The position numbers were made by a program, and so were the translations under genes. A stretch of DNA of 5,534 nucleotides from Christensenellaceae bacterium (GTDB taxonomy: Bacteria > Bacillota > Clostridia > Christensenellales > Borkfalkiaceae), in contig CAOMHR010000110.1 in assembly GCA_948482865.1 (NCBI GenBank), forward strand, positions 1 through 5,534, in the 5' to 3' direction. Shown here piece after piece: positions 1 to 4,543 of this stretch. The notes under the pieces were generated by a model. It was not told the origin of the DNA. It searched no databases and was given only the letters and a program-made list of their open reading frames with translations. Within the stretch, counting starts at the first letter, position 1. Each line of letters opens with the position of its first letter.

Positions 1-183
1 GGTTTTGAACGGGTTAAGGCGCGGTTTTTCCGTGAAGCGGGCGTGGGCTGCGAAATAGCGGGAGCGGGCGGAAAACCCGAACCTGCGGACAATGAACTTT
101 CTCTTGCGCTTATATCCGCGCTTGTAACGGAGTGCGATATCGTTGGCGGAAAGATAATCGAAAAGGTTACGCTTTTAATATGA
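1..183 (+). CDS. 3' end of an unrecognised protein (60 codons visible)
   Basis: Frame 1 is open from the first base to a TGA at 181-183, and the start lies outside the window. The visible tail reads as a soluble alpha/beta sequence with Gly/Ala/Pro-rich stretches, and ends ALVTECDIVGGKIIEKVTLLI. I do not recognise the family. It does not show the usual ends of a STAS anti-anti-sigma protein or of a PP2C phosphatase, which are the partners one would look for beside a sigma/anti-sigma pair. Its codon use (many GCG, GGC, GAA, ATA) resembles the following genes. The stop overlaps the start codon of the sigma gene in an ATGA arrangement, so the two are probably co-transcribed and translationally coupled. 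That it is coding is fairly sure; its function is unknown. Confidence 0.65.
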   Translation, partial: GFERVKARFFREAGVGCEIAGAGGKPEPADNELSLALISALVTECDIVGGKIIEKVTLLI

Positions 184-905
184 TTGACGCAAACGAAGCG
201 AACGAACTGTTCCGCGAATACCGCAGAACGGGAGATATTGCGCTAAGGAACAGGCTTGTTGAAAATTATATGTACGTAGCCGAAATTCTCGCAAAAAAAT
301 TTGCGGGCAGGGGGGTTGAGTACGACGATTTGTATCAGGTCGCAACCGAAGCCCTTATTTCCGGCGTAGGCAAATTCAACCCCGATCTGGGTATCCAGTT
401 TACCACGTACATAACTCCGACAATAACGGGAATAATCAAAAATTATTTCCGCGACTATTCCCGCGCCGTCCGTTTGCCTAGAAGGATATACTCGCTTGCC
501 GTAAAGGTGAGAAACGAGACCAACGAACATTACAAAAAGCACGGCGTAAAGCCAACGGTAAAACAGCTTTCGCAAAAGCTGGACGCGTCGGAAGAAGACA
601 TAATCGAAGCAATGGAATACCACGCGCCCGTAAGCCTTGACGCAACCGTAAAGGGCGAAGACGGCGAAGGGCTGTTGTACGACATTGTCGCCGACCCGCA
701 CGACGGGTTTGAAACTTTTGAAGACAGCGAGTCGCTGCGCACCGAAATAAAAAAATTGGACCCCACGGAACAGAAAGTGGTGTCTTTAAGGTTTGTTGAC
801 GGAAAGTCGCAGGCGGAAGTGGGTAAAATTCTTGGCGTAAGCCAGATGTTTGTTTCCCGCGCGGAAAAGAAGATAGTCGAAAAGTTAAAGGACGCACTGC
901 TGTGA
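180..905 (+). CDS. RNA polymerase sigma factor, SigB/SigF/SigG family
   Basis: This 241-residue protein is an alternative sigma-70 factor that would direct RNA polymerase to a stress, developmental or cell-surface regulon. Region 2 spans about residues 23-92 (NRLVENYMYVAEILAKKF, then YDDLYQVATEALISGVGKF and FTTYITPTITGIIKNYFRD). The family-typical basic RLPRRIYSL segment is at 98-105, region 3 at about 105-150, and region 4 at 188-238 with the helix-turn-helix KSQAEVGKILGVSQMFVSRA. The LPRRI segment and GVSQMFVSR most resemble SigB, but B, F and G cannot be separated by eye. There is an upstream GTG at 132 in frame, but the family alignment begins near the ATG at 180, which also gives an ATGA overlap with the preceding gene. 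The nearest purine run, AAAAGG at 161-166, is somewhat distant, so coupling may matter. No promoter is visible; it would lie upstream of the window. Confidence 0.93.
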   Translation: MIDANEANELFREYRRTGDIALRNRLVENYMYVAEILAKKFAGRGVEYDDLYQVATEALISGVGKFNPDLGIQFTTYITPTITGIIKNYFRDYSRAVRLPRRIYSLAVKVRNETNEHYKKHGVKPTVKQLSQKLDASEEDIIEAMEYHAPVSLDATVKGEDGEGLLYDIVADPHDGFETFEDSESLRTEIKKLDPTEQKVVSLRFVDGKSQAEVGKILGVSQMFVSRAEKKIVEKLKDALL

Positions 906-1267
906 TTATTAACTTTAAAGTAGACAACTTAAATATGATGCGCAAAAAACTTGAAGCGTTTACGGACTTTCTCACCGAGCAACAGGTTTGCGAAGACGAC
1001 GTTTTTGCAAGCAAGCTGGTCTCGTGCGAGCTTCTGACAAACGTACTCCGTCACGGCGGCGACGAAGCCGATTTTAAAGGGCAGCTTTCCGACGCGGAGA
1101 TACGCATAACCGTTGCGGCTGACAGTTTAAAGGGGCTGGACGTAAACGGTGAACCGCCCGACGTGTTCGCCGAAAGCGGCAGGGGGCTGTATATAGTGAA
1201 AGTTTTTTCAAACGGGATAGAGCGCGGAAGTTCCGGCGAGATAACCGTTTTAATTAAAAGAAGATAA
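902..1267 (+). CDS. HATPase_c protein, probable anti-sigma factor kinase (RsbW/SpoIIAB type)
   Basis: This 121-residue protein has the GHKL ATP-binding fold used by anti-sigma serine kinases, which hold the sigma factor and phosphorylate a STAS anti-anti-sigma protein. The N box is CELLTNVLRHG at residues 42-52, with E43 and N47 in the places of the catalytic Glu and Mg-binding Asn. The G2 box is ESGRGLYIVKVFSN at 91-104. The G1 box is weak: D74-S-L-K-G78 lacks the middle glycine of the usual DxGxG. It is shorter than typical SpoIIAB or RsbW (about 145-160 residues). It starts with GTG overlapping the sigma stop (GTGA) and has AAAGGA at 887-892, 9 bases upstream, so translation is probably coupled to sigma. 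The position makes sigma its likely partner; that is inferred. Kinase activity is less certain than the fold, and a non-kinase ATP-binding anti-sigma is possible. Confidence 0.82.
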   Translation: MIINFKVDNLNMMRKKLEAFTDFLTEQQVCEDDVFASKLVSCELLTNVLRHGGDEADFKGQLSDAEIRITVAADSLKGLDVNGEPPDVFAESGRGLYIVKVFSNGIERGSSGEITVLIKRR

Positions 1268-1283
1268 AACACACACCGTCTTA
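1267..1283 (+). repeat. Left copy of a shared 3'-end element
   Basis: This begins at the last base of the anti-sigma stop codon. It matches the reverse complement of 1981-1997 at 16 of 17 positions, including a perfect 13-base core (ACACACCGTCTTA at 1271-1283). A small CCGT-CTT-ACGG hairpin (1276-1286) overlaps it. It has no T-rich tail, so it is not a terminator by itself. Confidence 0.6.
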
Positions 1284-1323
1284 CGGGCATTTGTTATAGG
1301 GATTTCTTTGTGGGTAAATAAAC

Positions 1324-1368
1324 AGCGCGCTATCTTCGCTTGCGAAGTATAGTGCGCTATATTTTATT
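1324..1368 (+). terminator. Intrinsic terminator between convergent genes, possibly bidirectional
   Basis: A long hairpin runs from 1324 to 1358. The left arm AGCGCGCTATCTTCG pairs with CGAAGTATAGTGCGCT around a CTTG loop, with one G-T pair and one bulged A. On the + strand it is followed by ATATTTTATT, suiting termination of the sigma/anti-sigma transcript. On the - strand it is followed by a moderately T-rich stretch (GTTTATTT), and it lies downstream of the NUDIX stop, so it may serve both transcripts. Confidence 0.75.
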
Positions 1369-1393
1369 AAAGATTATACAGATAAACTGAAAT

Positions 1394-1873
1394 TTATCGT
1401 TCATCCGTTACAAAATGCCGTATGCCGTTTATGGGGTTTTTCAACTCTGTTTTGAAAAAAGCGGGGTAGATTTTTTGCTCATCGTCCAAGGAAATCCATT
1501 TTAAAAATTCTTTACTGTCATCTTCTGTAAATGAATCACACTTCGGCATAAAATCGTCCGGTACATTCATATAAAAGAAAAAAGAAATTTCATAAATCAG
1601 TTTTCCAAGGTTTGTCGGGGCGTCGCTGAAGAAGTAATTTTCGTGGATAAATCCTAAATAATCAATCTCCATTTTTACGCCTGTCTCTTCAAAAATCTCC
1701 CGTACGACCGCTTGCTCTGCCGTTTCTCCGAATTTGACACGTCCGCCAACGGAATAAAGGTAATCGCTTCTATGATTTCCGACCATAAGAAGTTTTCCGT
1801 CCTTTAAGATAATAGCCCCTACCCGAATATTGATAAGACCATTCTCACATTGTACCGTCATATCTCCATTCAT
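1394..1873 (-). CDS. NUDIX hydrolase
   Basis: This 159-residue cytoplasmic pyrophosphohydrolase would act on a nucleoside diphosphate linked to another moiety, using Mg or Mn. The signature GX5EX7REUXEEXGU is complete: G44, E50, R58, E59, E62, E63, G65 and V66, within GRVKFGETAEQAVVREIFEE. The beta strand VGAIILKDGKLLMV (18-31) and the downstream DYLGFIHENYFF (71-82) fit the fold. The substrate cannot be told from the sequence. The start is supported by GAGGAG (1881-1886 on the + strand, read in reverse) 7 bases upstream of the ATG; M5 is less well placed. It has its own promoter and terminators on both sides, so it is a monocistronic unit. It is AT-richer than its neighbours (for example 23 G+C of 60 at 1441-1500 and 21 of 60 at 1621-1680, against 36 of 60 at 4261-4320), which could mean a separate origin. 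Confidence 0.95.
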   Translation of the reverse strand: MNGDMTVQCENGLINIRVGAIILKDGKLLMVGNHRSDYLYSVGGRVKFGETAEQAVVREIFEETGVKMEIDYLGFIHENYFFSDAPTNLGKLIYEISFFFYMNVPDDFMPKCDSFTEDDSKEFLKWISLDDEQKIYPAFFKTELKNPINGIRHFVTDER

Positions 1874-1903
1874 ACGCTTTCTCCTCTAAATTACTGTATA
1901 GTC

Positions 1904-1932
1904 ATTATAGCGTATCAGTAATAAAAAAGCAA
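1904..1932 (-). promoter_or_regulatory. Promoter of the NUDIX gene (TTGCTT-17-TATAAT)
   Basis: Read on the - strand, TTGCTT (1927-1932) and a perfect TATAAT (1904-1909) are separated by 17 bases. They lie about 30 bases upstream of the NUDIX start, with the ribosome binding site between. The -35 box lies inside the descending arm of the terminator hairpin of the preceding membrane-protein gene. Confidence 0.8.
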
Positions 1933-1956
1933 GGACGATAAATTCGCCCTTGCTTT
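1923..1956 (-). terminator. Intrinsic terminator of the membrane-protein gene
   Basis: Read on the - strand, AAAGCAAGG (from 1956) pairs over 9 bp with CCTTGCTTT (ending at 1926) around a 13-base loop, and the T run continues to 1923. This is a standard Rho-independent terminator about 45 bases after the stop codon of the 617-residue gene. It overlaps the -35 box of the NUDIX promoter. Confidence 0.85.
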
Positions 1957-1970
1957 AATTTCTGTGTAAT

Positions 1971-1997
1971 ACGCCGTTTTTAAGACGGTGTGTTTTT
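1971..1997 (+). terminator. Hairpin with T tract on the + strand
   Basis: ACGCCGTTT pairs with AAGACGGTGT as a stem of about 9 bp with two wobble pairs and a 3-base loop, followed on the + strand by GTTTTT. It would stop + strand read-through entering the 3' end of the convergent membrane-protein gene. On the - strand it directly follows that gene's stop but has no T-rich tail, so there it would act at most as a 3' stabilising hairpin. Confidence 0.45.
1981..1997 (-). repeat. Right copy of the shared 3'-end element
   Basis: This is the reverse-complement partner of 1267-1283 (16 of 17 identical, 13-base perfect core at 1981-1993). It lies 3 bases from the stop codon of the 617-residue gene. 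Each copy therefore lies in sense orientation just after the stop of its own gene, while the pair forms an inverted repeat around the NUDIX unit. Confidence 0.6.
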
Positions 1998-1999
1998 AT

Positions 2000-3853
2000 T
2001 TATCTGAACATATTTATTTCTTTGTACATTTTATTCAGAAGTCCGTCGGAGATAATGCCGCGTATTCTTCCAAGGTAAATGAATACCGAGCTGAAGAATT
2101 TTCTGTTGTCGCCGCCTATCGCGTATTCGGGAACTCTGCCTATTTCGCCCTTGCTCTTTTCAATGAAAATCATAGCAAACTCTATCTTTTCGTCGTTGGT
2201 GAGCTTTCTCAGGAATTCGTCCGTAGGACCCTGATAAACGGTGTTTACCTTGTAAACGCGTTCCGCAGGCTGTTCGCTGTCGGCAACGGGGGGATAGGCG
2301 CTGTAAACGTTATGGACCGTAGGCTCGGGCTTTTTCGGCTCTTCCTGAACGGGCGGTTTAGCAGGCTGGTAGTCCTGAACGGGCTGATAGTTTCTGTAAT
2401 CCTGTACGGGGTTGTATTCCTGAACGGGCGGTTTATATTCCGCATTGTTGTTTTTCAGATATTCGGGGGGATAGCCAAGCGTCGGGTCGTATGACGGAGC
2501 AGGTATATTCTGTTCGGGAGCGGGCTGCTCGGGTACAGGTTGGGGCGCGGGAGCAGGTTCGGGTTGAACCGTTGTCGGGCGCGTCTGGAATTCTGCTTCG
2601 CCGAAAGGATTGAGATATGACGGCTGGTCTGAGCCGAAAGGTTGAGCGTAAGGATTTGCGTAAGGGTCGGCATAGGGGTTGGGCGCGGGAGCGGGTTCGT
2701 CCGAGTAATCGGGGATTTGTTGCTCCGGTTCGTTCTTGCGTTCGAAGTTTGCGTAGTCGTTTACGCCGTATTCTATAGAAGGCTCTTCCGTGTTCGCCGC
2801 CGCCTTTTTACTTCTTACGGTTGCGGCTATCAGTATGCCGAGATTTATAATAAGCTGAATTGCAACTATTACAAACAGTAACGCCAGCGCAAGTCCCTGC
2901 AAGTCTTTTGCAACGGCAACCGTTACAAACAGGCATATCGCAGCAAGGAAAGGTATTCCGTATCTTACCGTGTTGAAAATCAAGCCCTTGCGTTTGCCGT
3001 TGGTCGAAAGACCTATGATATCTATAAAGAAATTCAGAAGCGTGCATACGCCGATTATCGCGCCGAGAATGAGCGCGGTCTTATCGGCAACCGTAGGCGC
3101 GGCTTTGAAAACGTCTACAATGTTGCCAACTTCGGTTTTGGTAAATACGAGATTTACAAGGGTGAAGCCGGGGACAAGACTGTAAAGGTCGGGCGAGCAG
3201 TGCAGTTTTTCGGTAAGTTTAACCCACAAATCGAGAAATTTAGGTGTTGCAAGGTAGAACTTATAAAGCGAGCAAAGCGCCACTGCGGAAAACAGGAACA
3301 TAAACATTTTCAGCGTGCCGGCTTTTCCGCCCTTGTTTATAAAGCACTGTATGATAAGCATTAACAGCGTGCCGCCGAACGCTACCCAGATATTTATTAT
3401 ATCGGGTATTTTATCTGTCTGCGCATAATCGAGCGCAACTAAAACGTATAATGAAAGTGCAAGTACCGCCGCAATTTCAACAGTGTAGGCGAACGCGCAC
3501 GTTACCTTTCCGCCCTTTTTAAAGGTTACGCCCATAGGAATGAATGCAAACAGCGCAAACAGCGTTATAACGGCGTACAAAACCACCGCCCACGCGTTGA
3601 TATCCACTACCGCTTTTTCTATTCCGAAAAGCATAACGGGGTGGGGGGAAGCAAAGGCGTTGCCTATATTAATTGCGCCTTTGCCGCCGCAAACTATGTC
3701 AAGAGCTTTGGGAAGCTGCATAACCAGCATACCCTGCACGCCCTTACCGTAGAATACTGGTAAAAGAAGTCCCAGCAACAGGCACACAACGGCGATGGTA
3801 TAGGTGATAATCACCGCTAACTTTTTAGTATTCTTGGGCTTTGAAGTCCCCAT
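2000..3853 (-). CDS. Multi-pass membrane protein with Pro/Tyr-rich linker and C-terminal domain, function unknown
   Basis: I do not recognise this 617-residue protein as a named family. Residues 1-10 are polar and basic, followed by about eight hydrophobic segments near 11-34, 84-106, 120-142, 152-172, 181-200, 257-281, 296-315 and 319-345. The segment ends in VRSKK, consistent with a cytoplasmic exit. Residues 350-540 form a low-complexity linker rich in Pro, Tyr, Gln, Glu and Asn, with NPYADPYANPYAQPF near 392 and PVQ(D/E)Y repeats at 476-505. The tail (about 545-617) is compact and looks globular: LTNDEKIEFAMIFIEKSKG, then PEYAIGGDNRKFFSSVFIYL and a short helical end. The start is fixed by GGAG at 3861-3864, 7 bases upstream of the ATG. 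A consensus promoter precedes it and a terminator follows, so it is probably monocistronic. A role at the cell envelope, with the tail in the cytoplasm, is an inference from topology only. Confidence 0.9.
   Translation of the reverse strand: MGTSKPKNTKKLAVIITYTIAVVCLLLGLLLPVFYGKGVQGMLVMQLPKALDIVCGGKGAINIGNAFASPHPVMLFGIEKAVVDINAWAVVLYAVITLFALFAFIPMGVTFKKGGKVTCAFAYTVEIAAVLALSLYVLVALDYAQTDKIPDIINIWVAFGGTLLMLIIQCFINKGGKAGTLKMFMFLFSAVALCSLYKFYLATPKFLDLWVKLTEKLHCSPDLYSLVPGFTLVNLVFTKTEVGNIVDVFKAAPTVADKTALILGAIIGVCTLLNFFIDIIGLSTNGKRKGLIFNTVRYGIPFLAAICLFVTVAVAKDLQGLALALLFVIVAIQLIINLGILIAATVRSKKAAANTEEPSIEYGVNDYANFERKNEPEQQIPDYSDEPAPAPNPYADPYANPYAQPFGSDQPSYLNPFGEAEFQTRPTTVQPEPAPAPQPVPEQPAPEQNIPAPSYDPTLGYPPEYLKNNNAEYKPPVQEYNPVQDYRNYQPVQDYQPAKPPVQEEPKKPEPTVHNVYSAYPPVADSEQPAERVYKVNTVYQGPTDEFLRKLTNDEKIEFAMIFIEKSKGEIGRVPEYAIGGDNRKFFSSVFIYLGRIRGIISDGLLNKMYKEINMFR
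2339..2428 (-). repeat. Coding tandem-like repeats, PVQ(D/E)Y motif
   Basis: Within the linker of the membrane protein, the motif PVQEY/PVQDY/PVQDY/PVQEE occurs at residues 476-480, 482-486, 491-495 and 501-505. The matching DNA word CCTGAACGGG (or CCTGTACGGG) on the + strand recurs four times with irregular spacing. The repeats are imperfect and in frame, so copy-number change would keep the reading frame. Confidence 0.7.
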
Positions 3854-3919
3854 AATTTATCTCCGTAAAAATAATTTTTGTTTAAAAAAGTAGACAATCC
3901 TACAACTATCAGTTATACA

Positions 3920-3948
3920 ATTTTAATACAAATAAACGGTTATGTCAA
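3920..3948 (-). promoter_or_regulatory. Promoter of the membrane-protein gene (TTGACA-17-TAAAAT)
   Basis: On the - strand, a perfect TTGACA (3943-3948) is followed after 17 bases by TAAAAT (3920-3925), in an AT-rich context typical of housekeeping-sigma promoters. The predicted start of transcription leaves an untranslated leader of roughly 60 bases before the ATG at 3853. Just upstream is an AT inverted repeat (AAATATT-AA-AATATTT, 3951-3966) that could be an UP-like element or an operator. Confidence 0.8.
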
Positions 3949-3965
3949 GAAAATATTAAAATATT

Positions 3966-3974
3966 TGTTATAAT
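3966..3974 (+). promoter_or_regulatory. Possible extended -10 promoter, + strand
   Basis: TGT-TATAAT matches the extended -10 pattern TGnTATAAT, but the -35 position (CAAGAA at 17 bases) is poor. If active it would give a leader of about 190 bases before the HTH gene, or a short transcript ending at the hairpin near 4111. AT-rich sequence makes such matches common, so this is tentative. Confidence 0.3.
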
Positions 3975-4057
3975 GTGGAATATTTTGAAAATTAAACGTT
4001 AACGCAAAATAACCGCTCTTTTTCATATTTTACTTCTCCCGACGGTATTTATTCGCG

Positions 4058-4067
4058 GCTTGCAAGC
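4058..4067. repeat. Perfect palindrome GCTTGCAAGC
   Basis: This is a 10-bp perfect palindrome. Its first eight bases (GCTTGCAA) recur at 4114-4121, 56 bp downstream, where they include the -35 box of the HTH-gene promoter. Recurrence upstream of a regulator gene makes it a candidate operator half of a two-site arrangement. Confidence 0.35.
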
Positions 4068-4094
4068 AATAATTATAATGACTGCAACGCCGCC

Positions 4095-4111
4095 GCGGCT
4101 AAGCCGTTTTT
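4095..4111 (+). terminator. Weak terminator- or attenuator-like hairpin
   Basis: GCGGC-TAA-GCCGT forms a 5-bp stem (one G-T pair) with a 3-base loop, followed by a T run (4107-4111). It lies upstream of the HTH promoter, so it could only act on transcripts that start further upstream. The stem is short for an efficient terminator. Confidence 0.3.
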
Positions 4112-4126
4112 GCGCTTGCAAAACCG
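4105..4126. promoter_or_regulatory. Candidate operator dyad over the -35 box of the HTH operon
   Basis: This is a 22-bp imperfect palindrome with arms CGTTTTTGC and GCAAAACCG around GCTT. Eight of nine arm positions pair. It covers the TTGCAA -35 box, so a bound protein would block RNA polymerase. The adjacent gene encodes a DNA-binding protein, which makes autoregulation plausible but unproven. Confidence 0.4.
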
Positions 4127-4144
4127 CGCGAAAGGTTGTATAAT
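4116..4144 (+). promoter_or_regulatory. Promoter of the HTH/S41 operon (TTGCAA-17-TATAAT)
   Basis: TTGCAA (4116-4121) and TATAAT (4139-4144) are separated by 17 bases. Transcription would start near 4151, just before the ribosome binding site GGAGA (4156-4160), giving a short leader of about 18 bases. This excludes the upstream in-frame TTG at 4136 as a start codon because it lies in the promoter. Confidence 0.78.
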
Positions 4145-4168
4145 TACCCCGATACGGAGAAGACGCAA

Positions 4169-4540
4169 ATGAACACGCAGGAATCAGTCAAAAACCATTA
4201 CCATAAAAAACCGTTTATGAAAACGCCGCCGCAACCCATTTCGCTGTATGAAATTCTGGACGGCGTTTCCGCGGAAGAGCGCGAAAGGCTTTACGGCGAG
4301 TACGGCGTTGAAGATATGGCTGAAATTTTTTCAAACGAAGAATTGATGAAGACTGCCGACTGCTTTCTTGAAAACGGTATGAACGTCTGTCTTGCGGCGC
4401 GCAAGCTGTATATGCACAGAAACACGTTGATGTACAGACTTAACAAAATACGCCGCGTATGCGGTATGGATTTGCGCGTATTCGATATGGCGGTGACTTT
4501 CCGTATCCTGCGCGCATTGTACAAAACAAAACGGAGATAA
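4169..4540 (+). CDS. Free-standing PucR/CdaR-type helix-turn-helix protein
   Basis: This 123-residue probable DNA-binding regulator has a C-terminal half (about 58-117) matching the PucR C-terminal HTH family (HTH_30): ELMKTADCFLENGMNVCLAA, then KLYMHRNTLMYRLNKI with the hallmark HRNTL-YRL recognition segment at 83-91, and CGMDLRVFDMA. In the usual family members this domain sits at the end of a much longer protein with a sensory N-terminus; here only a short, basic and polar N-terminus (1-25) and a helical SLYEILDGVSAEERERLYGE stretch precede it. The start at 4169 is chosen from GGAGA 8 bases upstream; the in-frame TTG at 4136 overlaps the -10 box. It is followed after 3 bases by the S41 peptidase gene, so one transcript is likely. 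Target genes are unknown; its own promoter and the divergent membrane-protein gene are the obvious candidates. Confidence 0.85.
   Translation: MNTQESVKNHYHKKPFMKTPPQPISLYEILDGVSAEERERLYGEYGVEDMAEIFSNEELMKTADCFLENGMNVCLAARKLYMHRNTLMYRLNKIRRVCGMDLRVFDMAVTFRILRALYKTKRR
4533..4536 (+). promoter_or_regulatory. Ribosome binding site deciding a TTG start
   Basis: GGAG lies inside the last codons of the HTH gene, 7 bases before the TTG at 4544. The upstream reading frame is closed by the HTH stop codon at 4538-4540, which is in the same frame, so TTG at 4544 is the first usable start and is well supported. Confidence 0.7.
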
Positions 4541-4543
4541 ATT

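Larger units (their letters stand above)
3854..4168. other. Divergent intergenic regulatory region
   Basis: This 315-bp stretch has no credible gene. From left to right it holds the ribosome binding site and leader of the membrane-protein gene, its consensus promoter, an AT-rich dyad (3951-3966), an extended -10-like site on the + strand (3966-3974), an 8-bp palindrome CGTTAACG (3997-4004), a palindrome GCTTGCAAGC (4058-4067), an isolated TATAAT (4074-4079) without a good -35, a weak terminator-like hairpin (4095-4111), and the promoter of the HTH gene (4116-4144). The left half is AT-rich and the right half (about 4080-4130) is GC-rich. Confidence 0.7.

Noticed and set aside
132..179. Upstream GTG start extending the sigma factor by 16 residues
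   Set aside because: The added Arg/Lys-rich residues fall outside the family alignment and overlap about 50 bases of the preceding gene; the ATG at 180 gives the usual 4-base overlap.
243..701. Open frame of 152 codons on the - strand
   Set aside because: It is antisense to the conserved region 2 and region 3 coding sequence of the sigma factor; no ribosome binding site or recognisable protein.
478..1014. Open frame of 178 codons on the - strand
   Set aside because: It is antisense to the sigma and anti-sigma genes, both of which have clear family motifs, and its product is a low-complexity Arg/Leu/Ser/Pro sequence.
1324..1358. Inverted repeat considered as a CRISPR-like or transposon end
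   Set aside because: It is a single hairpin with a T-rich tail after a stop codon, with no repeat array, no transposase and no target duplication seen; a terminator explains it.
1284..1980. Insertion sequence around the NUDIX gene
   Set aside because: No transposase, resolvase or direct target repeat is present; only the short inverted pair supports mobility, so it is kept as a finding and not called a mobile element.
1988..2494. Open frame of 168 codons on the + strand
   Set aside because: It lies antisense inside the 3' part of the membrane-protein gene, is an artefact of the Pro/Gln-rich codons, and has no promoter or ribosome binding site of its own.
4074..4079. TATAAT as a further promoter for the HTH gene
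   Set aside because: No acceptable -35 is found at 16-18 bases, and a much better promoter lies at 4116-4144.
4136..4168. Upstream TTG start extending the HTH protein by 11 residues
   Set aside because: It overlaps the -10 box of a consensus promoter, while the ATG at 4169 has a well-spaced GGAGA.
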